DNA of 64,000 nt from positions 124,001-188,000 of the forward strand of contig NZ_JAUCYU010000002.1 in NCBI RefSeq assembly GCF_030373445.1, given 5' to 3'. This DNA is from Roseovarius sp. GTDB taxonomy: Bacteria; Pseudomonadota; Alphaproteobacteria; Rhodobacterales; Rhodobacteraceae. The position numbers and the translations under genes are program-made. Below are positions 46,300 to 56,354 of the stretch, piece by piece (within the stretch, counting starts at the first letter, position 1; each line of letters opens with the position of its first letter). A model generated the notes under the pieces. That model was not told the origin of the DNA. It made no database searches and saw only the letters and a list, made by a program, of their open reading frames with translations.

Positions 46300-47076
46300 A
46301 TGACCCGCCCGATCATCGGCATCATCGGCAACAGTTATCTCATCGAAGGCAGCTACCCGGTGCATGCCGGCGGCCAGATGAACTCCGACGCGGTGGCACA
46401 GGTGGCCGACTGCATCCCGATGATCGTGCCGACCGATCCGCGCTTCATGTCGGTGCAGGAACTGCTCGACACCTGCGACGGCTTCCTGCTGACCGGCGGC
46501 CGCCCCAACGTCCACCCCGAGGAATACGGCCACGAACCGACCGAGGCGCATGGCACCTTCGACCGCTCGCGTGACGCGATCTCGCTGCCGCTGGTGCGGG
46601 CCTGTGTCGAGCGTGGCCAGCCCTTCTTCGGCGTCTGCCGCGGCTTCCAGGAGGTGAACGTGGCGCTGGGCGGCACCTTGCACCCCGAGATCCGCGACCT
46701 GCCGGGGCGCGAGAACCACCGCATGCCCCCCGACGGCACCATCGAGGAGAAATTCGCTCTCCGCCACACGGTGAAATTCACCGAAGGCGGCGTCTTCCAT
46801 CGCCTGCTGGGCGAGGCCGAGGTTATGACCAACACGCTCCACGGGCAGGGCATCATAGACCCGGGTCGCGGCATCGTGATCGACGGCTACGCCCCGGATG
46901 GCACGCCCGAGGCGATCTATGTCGAGGATGCGCCGGGCTTCACCCTGTCGGTGCAATGGCACCCCGAGTACAACGCCGCCGCCGACCCGGTCAGCCGGGC
47001 GCTCTTCGGCGCCTTCGGACAGGCCGCCCGCGACTGGGCGGCGGGCCGCGTCGCCCCGGTGCGCCGCTCGGCCTGA
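46300..47076 (+). CDS. Class I amidotransferase, peptidase C26 type (PuuD-like)
   Basis: 258 residues. The catalytic Cys113 lies in FFGVCRGFQEVNVALGG and His in the C-terminal WHPEYN. This is the gamma-glutamyl hydrolase group that includes PuuD, which releases GABA from gamma-glutamyl-GABA in putrescine breakdown. No other puu genes are near, so the substrate is open. Confidence 0.88.
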   Translation: MTRPIIGIIGNSYLIEGSYPVHAGGQMNSDAVAQVADCIPMIVPTDPRFMSVQELLDTCDGFLLTGGRPNVHPEEYGHEPTEAHGTFDRSRDAISLPLVRACVERGQPFFGVCRGFQEVNVALGGTLHPEIRDLPGRENHRMPPDGTIEEKFALRHTVKFTEGGVFHRLLGEAEVMTNTLHGQGIIDPGRGIVIDGYAPDGTPEAIYVEDAPGFTLSVQWHPEYNAAADPVSRALFGAFGQAARDWAAGRVAPVRRSA

Positions 47077-47273
47077 GCATTCCGTTTTCTCCACCTTCAG
47101 GCTTGCGGCCACGGCCCCCGCACGGCTAGGCTGTTGTCAGGCGCGGCCCGCGCCTCCTCCCTCCGACCGGGCAGCATCGTACATGCAGGGCCAATTCCCG
47201 TATCGCTCCCGCCAACGCCGGGGCCGCGCATGAGGAGGGGTTGCGCGCCACGCCCGGCGGCGGAGAGACCGGA

Positions 47274-47969
47274 ATGAAACTGTCAGCCCCCCTTTATCAA
47301 CTGAAACGCCAGGCGAAACGCATGGCCCGCGACGAGGGGATCGCCCTCCACGCCGCGCTCGACCGGATCGCCGGCGCGCAGGGTTTCCGATCCTGGAGCC
47401 ACCTTGCCGCGGCAGCACAGCCCGGCCCGGCGGAAGGCGTCCTGCGCCAGCTTGACCCGGGCGACATGCTGCTCGTCGCCGCGCGTCCGGGGCAGGGGAA
47501 GACCCTGCTCGGCCTCGAACTCGCCCGCGGGGCCGAAATCCTCGGCCGCCGCGGCGTCTTCTTCACGCTCGACTACACGCGCCGCGAGGTGGAGGAACAT
47601 CTCGCCCGCCTGCCGGGGAAGGGGGAGGTGACCATCGACACCTCAGACGAGATCTGCGCCGCCTACATCACCACCCGGCTGGCCCGCCTCGACAGGCCCG
47701 CGCTCGCCGTGATCGACTACCTCCAGATCCTCGACCAGAGGCGCGACACCCCGCCGCTGGCCGATCAACTGGCGGCGCTGAATGCGCATGCCAAGGCCTC
47801 GGGCGCCATCCTCGCCATGATCTCGCAGGTCGACCGGGCCTTCGACGCCTCCGGGGGCAATCTCCCGGGGCTGCGCGATATCCGCATGCCCAACCGGTTC
47901 GATCCGGCGCTCTTCGACAAGGCCTGTTTCCTGCATGACGGGCAGGTGCGGATGGGCCGGGTGGGCTGA
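47274..47969 (+). CDS. DnaB/RecA-like ATPase with an N-terminal helical domain
   Basis: 231 residues. The N-terminal 45 residues (KLSAPLYQLKRQAKRMARDEGI, ALDRIAGAQGF) form a small helical domain found in some glyoxalase-related and DnaB-like proteins. It is followed by a RecA core: Walker A RPGQGKT (71-77), Walker B VIDYLQ (146-151) as in DnaB helicases. The primase-contact domain of DnaB is missing. Databases often label such proteins DNA helicase. GAGAGACCGGA precedes the ATG. Confidence 0.72.
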   Translation: MKLSAPLYQLKRQAKRMARDEGIALHAALDRIAGAQGFRSWSHLAAAAQPGPAEGVLRQLDPGDMLLVAARPGQGKTLLGLELARGAEILGRRGVFFTLDYTRREVEEHLARLPGKGEVTIDTSDEICAAYITTRLARLDRPALAVIDYLQILDQRRDTPPLADQLAALNAHAKASGAILAMISQVDRAFDASGGNLPGLRDIRMPNRFDPALFDKACFLHDGQVRMGRVG

Positions 47970-48114
47970 GGCCGCGGCGCGGTAAATTTGCCCGCCGCCC
48001 TTGATCGCCGGACAGAATCGTTGAAAACTCAAAGGATTACATGCACGGGGCCGGCGGCATCTGCCCGCCGGTCTCGTGTGCCGAAAGTCATTTTTTCAAA
48101 GAAAGGTAATTGGT

Positions 48115-48582
48115 ATGAAACCGTATTTCACGAAACCCCTCTGCGCCGCCGTACTGGCGCTGGCCCCTAATCTCTCGGTCGCCGAGAACTGCTATTTCGA
48201 TGTGCAGGCCGAGTACTACAGCGACGCCCAGAGCTACTCGCGGGATTTCCTGAAACCCATCATCGGCCAGGACATTCAGTCCAAGGACCTGCCGGGCGGA
48301 ACGGTGCACGTCACCAAGGACTGCCGCAAGCTCAGAGACGGGCTGACCGTGTATCGCCGTCACCTCAGGCCGCAGTTGGAGGATCTTCGGGATGAAGTCT
48401 ACGATAATATCATCGTGGACCGGGAGGAGGGGTATTTGAACTGCGCGCGGCGCGGCAGTCGAAATTACGATGTCGTCGTTCACGAGATGGACAATATGCT
48501 GAGCATCGCTGCAGAGGCGTGGCGCAACTACAAGAAGAACTGCGACGGCAATCTCCATTTCGACGAGGACGATCTGTCCTGA
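48115..48582 (+). CDS. Exported hypothetical protein
   Basis: 155 residues with a signal peptide (LCAAVLALAPNLSVA) and four mature cysteines. Mature sequence is acidic, ends in FDEDDLS, and is richer in A/T than flanking genes. GAAAGG precedes the ATG. No family recognised; it may be related in type to the secreted orphan at 30.1 kb, without visible homology. Confidence 0.6.
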   Translation: MKPYFTKPLCAAVLALAPNLSVAENCYFDVQAEYYSDAQSYSRDFLKPIIGQDIQSKDLPGGTVHVTKDCRKLRDGLTVYRRHLRPQLEDLRDEVYDNIIVDREEGYLNCARRGSRNYDVVVHEMDNMLSIAAEAWRNYKKNCDGNLHFDEDDLS

Positions 48583-48591
48583 GGCAGACGG

Positions 48592-48954
48592 TCACTCCAG
48601 CACGATCCCAAGCTCGGCCCGCGCCTTCTTCGTAAGGTTGCGGGCCACCATGTCATAAGACGCCACGATATGATCGCGCAGGCTGTCATCCGACATTCCC
48701 TGCGCCTCGTAGACCTGCAGCCATTTCAGCCCGCGTGAGGCAAGATACGGGGCAGGGCGCACGCCCGGCTGGTCCTGCAATACCTCGTAGGCCAGCTCCG
48801 ACGCCTTGAAGGTGAACGCATCCCGCCCCTCGTTCCATCCGCAGATGGCAAACACCTTCGGGCCCACCTTCCAGACATCCGCATCGCCCCACTGCACCAC
48901 GTGATGCGTGCCGGTCAGCCCGCCGCAGAAGGCGTTGAACTCCTCCCGCGTCAT
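48592..48954 (-). CDS. MmcQ/YjbR family protein
   Basis: 120 residues with the YjbR features: KVFAICGWNEGRDAFTFKAS, LASRGLKWLQV and the C-terminal SYDMVARNLTKKAR. This is a small DNA-binding-like CyaY-like fold of unknown function. Four bases downstream of the dehydrogenase stop and co-transcribed with it. Confidence 0.88.
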   Translation of the reverse strand: MTREEFNAFCGGLTGTHHVVQWGDADVWKVGPKVFAICGWNEGRDAFTFKASELAYEVLQDQPGVRPAPYLASRGLKWLQVYEAQGMSDDSLRDHIVASYDMVARNLTKKARAELGIVLE

Positions 48955-48958
48955 GGGC

Positions 48959-49708
48959 TCAGCACTGGCCGCCCATGATCTCGATGGTCTGGCCGTTGAT
49001 GCTTTGCGACCCCGGCCCGCAAAGCCACGTGACCGCCGCCGACACCTCTTCGGGTTCGATCAGGCGGCGGTGGCGGTTGGTGTGTACCATCATCTTGAGC
49101 GCATCCTCCTCGCTGATACCCGCCCGGTCGCGGATGGTCTCGACGTTGCGGCTGATGATGTCGGTATCGGTATAGCCGGGGCAGAGCGCGTTGAAGGTGA
49201 TCGGCTGGCCGAGATAATCCTCGCTCAGGCTGCGTATCAGGCCGATCAGCCCGTGTTTCGACGCGGTATAGGCCGGTGCCCCCTTGAGCCCCCGGATCCC
49301 GGCGATGGAGGAAACGGCGATCACCCGGCCCCAGTCGGCCGTCCGCATCGAGGCCAGCGATTCCCTGATCGTCCAGAACGCCCCGTCGAGGTTGGTGGTC
49401 ATCACCCAGCGCCAGAACTCGGTGTCGGTCTTGTGCAGGGCGCGCCCCTCGGCCACGCCGGCGTTGGGGATGCAGATCTGCACCGGTCCCCGCGCCTCGA
49501 CCGCCTGCGCGATGCCGTCCGACACCGACGCCTCGTCGGTCACGTCCATCACCAGCGGGTGCAGCGTATCGCCCGCCGCCTCCTCCAGCACCTCGCGGCG
49601 GCGCCCGGTGATCGTCACCGCCGCACCCTGATCCGCCAGCGCCCGGGCGATGGCCAGCCCGATGCCCGTGCCACCCCCGGTGACGATTGCGTGTTTCCCG
49701 TCCAGCAT
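48959..49708 (-). CDS. Short-chain dehydrogenase/reductase
   Basis: 249 residues, classical SDR: TGGGTGIG cofactor motif (11-18), PNAG near 84, Ser in VSSIAG and the YTASK pair. Sequence style is that of 3-hydroxyacyl or 3-hydroxybutyrate dehydrogenases. ATG 49708 begins MLDGKHAIVTGG; the longer frame overlaps the divergent promoter. Likely cytoplasmic and NAD-dependent. Confidence 0.9.
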   Translation of the reverse strand: MLDGKHAIVTGGGTGIGLAIARALADQGAAVTITGRRREVLEEAAGDTLHPLVMDVTDEASVSDGIAQAVEARGPVQICIPNAGVAEGRALHKTDTEFWRWVMTTNLDGAFWTIRESLASMRTADWGRVIAVSSIAGIRGLKGAPAYTASKHGLIGLIRSLSEDYLGQPITFNALCPGYTDTDIISRNVETIRDRAGISEEDALKMMVHTNRHRRLIEPEEVSAAVTWLCGPGSQSINGQTIEIMGGQC

Positions 49709-49831
49709 CGCGGTCTCCTTCGTCCTTCTGTCGGGCGCCACCCTATAGGACAATCCCGGCGGAACAAGCCGGTAGCGCGCGACGTGCCGCATGGACAGCC
49801 GGACGCCGCCGCTTCATATGCTGCGCGCAGG

Positions 49832-50284
49832 ATGTGGAAATGGATCGACATACCGCCCGTCTGGCTGGCCGGGTTCGCGGCGCTCGCCTGGTGGCAGAGC
49901 GCCCATTACCCCGTGGGGCTGGGCTTCGGCGGCGCGTGGGCCGATTTCGCCGGCGGCCTGCTGGTGGGCAGCGGGCTTGTGCTGGTCGCGCTGGCCTTTG
50001 CCGAGTTCCGCCGCCACAAGACAACCGTCATCCCCCATCGGGAGGCCGACCGCCTGATCCAGACCGGCATCTTCCGCCGCAGCCGCAATCCCATCTACCT
50101 CGCCGACGTTCTCATCCTCGCCGGGCTTATCCTGCGCTGGGACGCGGTGCTCTCGCTGCCGCTCGTTCCGGTCCTGCTCTGGGTGCTGGAAAACCGCTTC
50201 GTGATTCCGGAAGAGGACCGCCTGCGCCGCAAGTTCCGCGCCGAATTCGCCCGCTATTGCCAAAAAACCCGCCGCTGGGTCTGA
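49832..50284 (+). CDS. Isoprenylcysteine carboxyl methyltransferase-family protein
   Basis: 150 residues with four membrane helices and the family's C-terminal SAM/lipid motif region (TGIFRRSRNPIYLADVLILAG, then VIPEEDRLRRKFRAEFARYC). Bacterial members methylate unknown lipids or small molecules at the membrane. Start ATG 49832; the very long frame through the antisense SDR gene is ignored. Confidence 0.87.
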   Translation: MWKWIDIPPVWLAGFAALAWWQSAHYPVGLGFGGAWADFAGGLLVGSGLVLVALAFAEFRRHKTTVIPHREADRLIQTGIFRRSRNPIYLADVLILAGLILRWDAVLSLPLVPVLLWVLENRFVIPEEDRLRRKFRAEFARYCQKTRRWV

Positions 50285-50405
50285 AAAATGGGCCATTCAG
50301 GGAGTCGCATATCCGCGGGTATTGTGAAATAACGACCGTTGGACGAATAAAACCGTCACGCGCGCGGGAGGATGCGACGCGCGCCAGCGAACAGGGAGAT
50401 GAGCC

Positions 50406-50912
50406 ATGGCCGACAGCAAGAAATCCGGCAAGCAGACCCAGTCACCGATGGACCCGTTCGGGTTTTCACAGATGTTCCAGGAGTCGTTCAACATGTTCGA
50501 CCCCGACCGCGTGGCCCAGATGTTCGACCCGCAGAAGGTCTTCGCCCAGATGCCGGCGATGCAGTCCGCGGGCATGGACATGAACGCCATCATCAAGAAG
50601 AACCAGGCCTCGTTCGAGGCGATGGTCGAGGCCAACAAGGCCGCCGCCGCCACCTACCAGGACATGCTGGAAAAGCAGATGGACATCTTCAACCGCATGA
50701 CCGCCGCCGCGCAGGACGTGGCGAAGCAGACCGAAAGCCCGGTCAGCGCCGACGCCGCCGCGATGAATTCGAAGGTCTACGCCGAGGCCGCCGAGACCGC
50801 CTTCAACCTGATGCGCGAGATGGCCGAGGCGGCGCAATCGGCCAACCAGCAGGCCTTCGATCGCCTCAGCGGGCAGGTCGCTCAGGCCATGGACAACATG
50901 AAGAGCAAGTAA
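50406..50912 (+). CDS. Phasin family protein
   Basis: 168 residues, helical and amphipathic, without signal, with the phasin-like run KKNQASFEAMVEANKAAAATYQDMLEKQMDIF. Phasins coat polyhydroxyalkanoate granules; the genome is therefore likely to make PHA, though no pha synthase is in the window. GGGAGATGAGCC precedes the ATG. Confidence 0.88.
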   Translation: MADSKKSGKQTQSPMDPFGFSQMFQESFNMFDPDRVAQMFDPQKVFAQMPAMQSAGMDMNAIIKKNQASFEAMVEANKAAAATYQDMLEKQMDIFNRMTAAAQDVAKQTESPVSADAAAMNSKVYAEAAETAFNLMREMAEAAQSANQQAFDRLSGQVAQAMDNMKSK

Positions 50913-50958
50913 CGCCGCGATTTGACAGCGTGCCTTTGACAGCAAGGGGAATGAGACA

Positions 50959-52533
50959 TTGAAGATCGGAACGCCAAAGGAAGTTCTGAAGGGCGAGAAC
51001 CGGGTCGCGATGACGCCGGACTCGGCGTTGCAGCTGCAGAAGCTGGGCTATGACTGCGCCATAGAAACCGGGGCAGGCGACAATGCCGGCTTCAAGGATG
51101 CCGATTACGAGGCCGCGGGCGTCGAGATCATCAAGACACCCGCCGCGCTGTGGAAGGCCGCCGATATCGTCGCCAAGGTGCGCGTCCCCACCGAGACCGA
51201 GCTGAAGCGGCTGCGCAAGGACCAGACGCTGATCACATTCTTCAACCCCGGCGGCAACGAAGAGGGGCTGGAACTCGCCAAGTCCAAGGGCGCCACCGTC
51301 ATCGCCATGGAAATGGTGCCGCGGATCAGCCGTGCCCAGAAGATGGATGCGCTCAGCTCCATGGCCAATATCGCCGGCTACCGCGCGGTGATCGAGGCGG
51401 CCAACAACTTCCCCCGCCTGATGACCGGGCAGGTCACGGCGGCGGGCAAGGTCGCCCCCGCCCGCGTCCTGGTCGTCGGCGCCGGCGTGGCCGGTCTCGC
51501 CGCCATCGGCACCTCCACCTCGCTCGGTGCCATTACCTATGCCTTCGACGTGCGCCCCGAAGTGGCCGAGCAGATCGAGTCGATGGGCGCAGAGTTCGTC
51601 TATCTCGACTTCGAGGAAGAGCAGAAGGACGGCTCCTCCACCGGCGGCTATGCCGCCCCGTCGAGCCCCGAGTTCCAGGAAAAGCAGCTCGAGAAGTTCC
51701 GCGAGCTGGCCCCCGAGGTCGATATCGTCATCACCACGGCGCTCATCCCCAACCGGCCCGCGCCGGTCCTGTGGACCAAGGACATGGTCGAGGCGATGAA
51801 GCCCGGCTCCGTCATCGTCGACCTTGCCGCAGAGCGGGGCGGCAACTGCGAGCTGACCAAGCCGGACGAGAAGATCGTCACCGACAATGGCGTGACCATC
51901 GTCGGCTATACCGACTTCCCCAGCCGGATGGCCACGCAGTCCTCGACGCTCTACGCCACCAACATCCGCCACATGATGACCGACCTGACGCCCGAGAAGG
52001 ACGGCAAGCCGGTCCATGACATGGAGGATGACGTCATCCGCGGCTCGACCGTCACCCACCAGGGCGAGATCACGTGGCCGCCGCCACCGCCCAAGGTGCA
52101 GGCCATCGCGGCCCAGAAGCCCAAGGAAAAGCCGAAGGAGCTGACCGCCGAGGAACGCCGCGCCCAGGAAGTCGCGGCCTTCAAGCAGCAGACCAAGAAC
52201 CAGGTCACGCTGCTCGCCATCGGCGGCGCGCTGGTGCTGCTCGCCGGGCTCTACGCGCCGGCCAGCTTCATGCAGCACTTCATCGTCTTCGTTCTCGCCG
52301 TCTTCGTGGGCTTCCAGGTCATCTGGAACGTCTCGCACTCCCTGCACACGCCCCTGATGGCGGTCACGAATGCCATTTCGTCGATCATCATTCTCGGCGC
52401 GCTGATGCAGATCGGCTCGGGCTCGTTCATCGTCATATTGCTCGCCGCGCTTTCGGTCTTCATGGCCGGGATCAACATCTTCGGCGGCTTCCTCGTCACC
52501 CGGCGCATGCTCGCCATGTTCCAGAAGTCCTGA
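50959..52533 (+). CDS. pntA: NAD(P) transhydrogenase subunit alpha
   Basis: 524 residues: an NAD(H)-binding domain I ([20 protein letters not shown], Rossmann [15 protein letters not shown] near 170), a Pro/Lys linker and a C-terminal membrane part with four helices. Proton-translocating transhydrogenase makes NADPH from NADH using the proton gradient. In several alphaproteobacteria alpha is split in two genes; here it is one. The start is TTG 50959. Confidence 0.95.
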   Translation: MKIGTPKEVLKGENRVAMTPDSALQLQKLGYDCAIETGAGDNAGFKDADYEAAGVEIIKTPAALWKAADIVAKVRVPTETELKRLRKDQTLITFFNPGGNEEGLELAKSKGATVIAMEMVPRISRAQKMDALSSMANIAGYRAVIEAANNFPRLMTGQVTAAGKVAPARVLVVGAGVAGLAAIGTSTSLGAITYAFDVRPEVAEQIESMGAEFVYLDFEEEQKDGSSTGGYAAPSSPEFQEKQLEKFRELAPEVDIVITTALIPNRPAPVLWTKDMVEAMKPGSVIVDLAAERGGNCELTKPDEKIVTDNGVTIVGYTDFPSRMATQSSTLYATNIRHMMTDLTPEKDGKPVHDMEDDVIRGSTVTHQGEITWPPPPPKVQAIAAQKPKEKPKELTAEERRAQEVAAFKQQTKNQVTLLAIGGALVLLAGLYAPASFMQHFIVFVLAVFVGFQVIWNVSHSLHTPLMAVTNAISSIIILGALMQIGSGSFIVILLAALSVFMAGINIFGGFLVTRRMLAMFQKS

Positions 52534-52547
52534 AGGAGGCCTGAGTA

Positions 52548-53981
52548 ATGGAATTCGGATTTACCATTGCGGCCTATGTCGTGGCCGCCGTTCTCTTCAT
52601 CCTCTCGCTCGGGGGGCTGTCGGGGCAGGAAAGCGCCAAGCGCGCGGTCTGGTACGGGATCGTCGGCATGGGGCTGGCCGTGCTGGCCACGCTCATCGGG
52701 CCGGGCTCGGGCCTGTGGCTGCTGTCGCTGATCCTCGTCGCCGCGGGCGGCGTGATCGGGGTCTATGTCGCCAAACGCGTGCAGATGACCGAGATGCCGC
52801 AGCTTGTGGCCGCCATGCACTCGCTGGTGGGCCTCGCGGCGGTCTTCGTGGGCTTCAACGCCGATATCGAGATCGGCCGCGTCATGGCGATGGAGGCCGA
52901 CACCTACTCCACCCTCAAGGGCTTCGCGGCGCTTGTCGCCAAGAAGACGCAGGTGGAAATCAACATCCTGCGGGTCGAGCTGTTCCTCGGCGTCTTCATC
53001 GGGGCGGTCACCTTCACCGGCTCGGTCATCGCCTTCGGCAAGCTGGCGGGCAAGGTCAGCTCCAAGGCGGAAAAACTGCCGGGCGGGCACATGCTCAACG
53101 CCGGTGCCGCGATCATCTCGGCGATCTGCCTGATCTGGTACCTGAACACGGGCAACTTCTTCCCGCTCCTGCTGATGACGGCCATGGCGCTCTTCATCGG
53201 CTACCACCTGATCATGGGCATCGGCGGCGCCGACATGCCCGTGGTGGTGTCGATGCTGAACAGCTATTCGGGCTGGGCAGCGGCGGCCATCGGCTTCTCG
53301 CTGGGCAATGACCTGCTGATCGTGGTGGGCGCCCTCGTGGGCTCCTCGGGTGCGATCCTCAGCTACATCATGTGCAAGGCGATGAACCGCTCGTTCATCA
53401 GCGTCATCCTCGGCGGCTTCGGCAACGATGGCGGCCCGGCGGCGGAAATCGAGGGCGAACAGGTCGCCATCGAGGCCGACGGCGTGGCCAACGCGCTCAA
53501 CGAGGCCGACAGCGTGATCATCGTGCCGGGCTACGGCATGGCGGTGGCCCAGGCCCAGCAGGCGGTCAGCGAGCTGACCAACAAACTGCGCGCCAAGGGC
53601 AAGACCGTCCGCTTCGGCATCCACCCGGTGGCGGGCCGTCTGCCCGGCCACATGAACGTGCTGCTGGCCGAGGCGAAGGTGCCCTACGACATCGTGCTCG
53701 AGATGGAGGAGATCAACGACGACTTCCCCGAAACCGACGTGGTGATCGTCATCGGCTCGAACGACATCGTGAACCCCGCCGCGCAGGAAGACCCCAACAG
53801 CCCCATCGCCGGCATGCCGGTGCTGGAGGTCTGGAAGGCCAAGACCGTCTTCGTCTCCAAGCGGGGGCAGGGCACCGGGTATTCCGGCATCGAGAACCCG
53901 CTCTTCTACAAGGACAACACGCGGATGTTCTACGGCGACGCGAAAGAGAGCGTGACCAAGCTGATCGGCCTGATCGACTGA
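52548..53981 (+). CDS. pntB: NAD(P) transhydrogenase subunit beta
   Basis: 477 residues: membrane domain II with eight or so helices, then the NADP(H)-binding domain III ([49 protein letters not shown]). Fourteen bases behind pntA, with GGAGG in front of the ATG. A terminator closes the operon. Confidence 0.97.
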   Translation: MEFGFTIAAYVVAAVLFILSLGGLSGQESAKRAVWYGIVGMGLAVLATLIGPGSGLWLLSLILVAAGGVIGVYVAKRVQMTEMPQLVAAMHSLVGLAAVFVGFNADIEIGRVMAMEADTYSTLKGFAALVAKKTQVEINILRVELFLGVFIGAVTFTGSVIAFGKLAGKVSSKAEKLPGGHMLNAGAAIISAICLIWYLNTGNFFPLLLMTAMALFIGYHLIMGIGGADMPVVVSMLNSYSGWAAAAIGFSLGNDLLIVVGALVGSSGAILSYIMCKAMNRSFISVILGGFGNDGGPAAEIEGEQVAIEADGVANALNEADSVIIVPGYGMAVAQAQQAVSELTNKLRAKGKTVRFGIHPVAGRLPGHMNVLLAEAKVPYDIVLEMEEINDDFPETDVVIVIGSNDIVNPAAQEDPNSPIAGMPVLEVWKAKTVFVSKRGQGTGYSGIENPLFYKDNTRMFYGDAKESVTKLIGLID

Positions 53982-54001
53982 TCCGGCCGCGACCGGCATT
54001 G

Positions 54002-54034
54002 CGGGCACGGGGGCGAAAGCTTCCGTGCCCGTTT
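54002..54034 (+). terminator. Terminator of pntAB
   Basis: 9-bp perfect stem (54002-54010 with 54023-54031), 12-base loop, followed by TTTC. Confidence 0.82.
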
Positions 54035-54074
54035 CGTTTCGGGGTGCGGTTTTTCGCCGGCAGGGGTGGCAATT

Positions 54075-54105
54075 CGTATATACATCGTATATCTAACGCA
54101 TATGC
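54075..54105 (+). promoter_or_regulatory. AT-rich promoter region of the lysine-rich gene
   Basis: CGTATAT occurs twice exactly 11 bases apart (54075, 54086), followed by GCATATGC at 54098. This AT-rich patch stands out in the GC-rich surroundings and precedes a single small gene. Confidence 0.45.
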
Positions 54106-54150
54106 GTCGCACAGCTTAACCAGCGGCGCCACATGAGGAAAGGACAGCAC

Positions 54151-54270
54151 ATGGCGAAGAAAGCCAAGATCAAGGCCCTCAAACAGGAAGTCGCCTCGCG
54201 CAAGAAGAAAGTCGCGCGCCAGGAAACCAAGCTGAAGAAAGCCAAGAAGGCCCTGAAGAAGGCCGCCTGA
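54151..54270 (+). CDS. 39-residue lysine-rich protein
   Basis: 39 codons, with 15 Lys and 2 Arg, otherwise mostly Ala and Glu; likely a single basic helix resembling a histone H1 tail. GAGGAAAGGA precedes ATG 54151. Own AT-rich promoter region and strong terminator make it a complete small transcription unit. A nucleic-acid-binding role is inference. Confidence 0.65.
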   Translation: MAKKAKIKALKQEVASRKKKVARQETKLKKAKKALKKAA

Positions 54271-54294
54271 GCGGGTTTCGGCACCTGTCAGAGG

Positions 54295-54326
54295 AAGAGG
54301 CGCGGGGACCATCCCCGCGCCTCTTT
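54295..54326 (+). terminator. Strong terminator after the lysine-rich gene
   Basis: A 12-14 bp perfect stem (54295-54308 with 54312-54325), 3-base loop and T-run. On the minus strand it could also end the RTX gene, whose stop is 22 bases away. Confidence 0.88.
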
Positions 54327-54347
54327 CCCGTTCAGCCGTCCAACATC

Positions 54348-56135
54348 TCAGACGAAGGCGAAATCGTCGGTCGTCAGGTCCGCCACCCCGTCGAACCGGG
54401 CGATATGGCGCACGGTGACCTGCCCGGCGTCGAAATCCGCCTGGCTGGCGTAATCGACGTAATAAAGGTGCATCCCGTCATAGACGAAGGCGCTGTCATC
54501 CACCGAGTCGAACCCGAGATCGGCCAGGTCGCCGGTGTTCACCACCGGGCCCGAGAACTCTGCCGCGTCGAATTCCAGCGTGTCGGTGCCGGGCTCGAAG
54601 TCGCGGATCCGGTCCGGCGTGCCGCCGGCATAGGGCGCCACGGACGTCGTGTCGCCCTGCACCTGGCCCGGATGCTCGTCCTGCGCCACGAAAACGAAGG
54701 TATCGGCCCCGTCGCCGCCCTTCAGCGTGTCCGCGCCCGCGCGTCCGATCAGCGTGTCGTCACCGTCCCGCCCGATCAGCGTGTTGTCCTGCTGGTCGCC
54801 CTCGATGCTGTCGGAAAAGGCGGAGCCGTGGATGTTCTGTATCCAGCTGAACGTGTCGCCCTCGGCATCGCCGCCGGTATTCGGCCCCAGCGTCAGCGAA
54901 ACGAAGACGGCGGCGTCCGAGGTCTTGTAGGTGACGGTGTCGATTCCCTCTCCGCCATGCAGGAAATCCGCCCCCGGCCCGCCGTTCAGCGTGTCGTTGC
55001 CGTTCCCGCCGTCCAGGAAGTCGTCGCCGGCCAGCCCGATCAGTAGGTTATCCTCGTCCCCCATGATGAGGCTGTCGCCGAACTGCGTGCCGCGCACCGC
55101 CTCGATCGAAATGAACGTGTCCCCGGCCGCCGCCCCCAGCATCTGCGGCGTGCGGGTGTTGACCGACACGTTCTGCGTTTCCGCGTGGTAGCTCACCATG
55201 TCGAAACCGTCGCCGCCGTCCATCACGTCAGCGCCGCGCCCGCCGATCATGGTGTCGTTGCCATCGCCCCCGGTCAGGGTGTCGTTCCCGTCCCGGCCGT
55301 GCAGCCTGTTGGCGTTTTCGTCCCCGGTGATGTCATCGCCATGGGCGGACCCCCGGACATTCTCGAAATTCGAGAACGTATCGCCTTCGGCAAAGCCGCC
55401 GCTGGCCGCCAGTGTCTCAAGGTTCACGGTAACCGCCGCATCGGACCCCGTGTAATCCAGCAGGTCGGTGCCATCGCCTCCGTCCAGGCTGTCCGCGCCG
55501 TCGCCGCCGTTGACGATGTCCGACTCGTCGCCGCCCAGGATCGTGTCGTTCCCGTCGCGGCCGAAAAGGCTGTTGCGCTGCCCGTCGCCGGTGATGTGGT
55601 CGTCGAAGCTGGAGCCCACCACGCGTTCGAAACCCGAGATCGTGTCGCCCTCGGCATCGCCGCCCGATGCCGAATTGGTGCCAAGGTCGATGGTGACCGC
55701 CGCCACGGAGGTGGAATAGATCAGCTTGTCGCGGCCCGCGCCCCCGGAAAGCACGTCCGCGCCGGGCCCGCCCCGGATGAAGTCGTTGCCGTCACCGCCC
55801 GAAAGGGTGTCGTCGCCCTCGCGGCCAAGCAGCCGGTTGGCACCGTCATCCCCGGTAAGCGTGTCGTCGAACAGGCTGCCCGCCAGTTCCTCGATCCCCG
55901 TCAGCGTGTCGCCTGCCGCGTCGCCGCCCGAGCCAAGGCCGGTCAGCAGGCTGACATCCACCGCTGCGGGCGAGTCGATGTAATCGGCCCGGTCGGTGTC
56001 ACCCTCTCCGCCGTCCATCTCGTCGGCGCCAGCGCTGCCAAAGAGGGTGTCGTTGCCCGCAAGCCCCTCGATCGTGTCGGGAAGTATCGTTCCGTAAAGC
56101 GCGTTGTGGCCGGGGGTTCCGGTAATCAATGGCAT
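54348..56135 (-). CDS. RTX-type calcium-binding protein
   Basis: 595 residues of glycine/aspartate-rich nonapeptide repeats (GGDGNDTL type) that bind calcium and fold into beta-rolls. They are arranged in about five larger modules of around 100 residues, each with a spacer of the form AAVTVNLxxxxASGGDAEGDT. No signal peptide; a C-terminal region of 80 residues is suited to type I secretion. No T1SS genes are adjacent. ATG 56135 is used; a TTG six codons upstream is less likely. Confidence 0.88.
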   Translation of the reverse strand: MPLITGTPGHNALYGTILPDTIEGLAGNDTLFGSAGADEMDGGEGDTDRADYIDSPAAVDVSLLTGLGSGGDAAGDTLTGIEELAGSLFDDTLTGDDGANRLLGREGDDTLSGGDGNDFIRGGPGADVLSGGAGRDKLIYSTSVAAVTIDLGTNSASGGDAEGDTISGFERVVGSSFDDHITGDGQRNSLFGRDGNDTILGGDESDIVNGGDGADSLDGGDGTDLLDYTGSDAAVTVNLETLAASGGFAEGDTFSNFENVRGSAHGDDITGDENANRLHGRDGNDTLTGGDGNDTMIGGRGADVMDGGDGFDMVSYHAETQNVSVNTRTPQMLGAAAGDTFISIEAVRGTQFGDSLIMGDEDNLLIGLAGDDFLDGGNGNDTLNGGPGADFLHGGEGIDTVTYKTSDAAVFVSLTLGPNTGGDAEGDTFSWIQNIHGSAFSDSIEGDQQDNTLIGRDGDDTLIGRAGADTLKGGDGADTFVFVAQDEHPGQVQGDTTSVAPYAGGTPDRIRDFEPGTDTLEFDAAEFSGPVVNTGDLADLGFDSVDDSAFVYDGMHLYYVDYASQADFDAGQVTVRHIARFDGVADLTTDDFAFV

Positions 56136-56354
56136 CTCAATATCATCCAGCAAGACAGCGGCCGACGATGGCCTGAACCTTCATAGCACACATCCGGAAA
56201 AGTGGATTAAATTTTGTGCAGTTTGAAAACGGGCGCAGCCGCGTCGCGACGGCATACGATCGTATTCCGATAAGATATTGAATAAGCGAAGAAATCTGTT
56301 TTCATGGGGCGTCGAACCGCGTAGCCTGCCCCCGACACCACGAATTGCGGGCCC

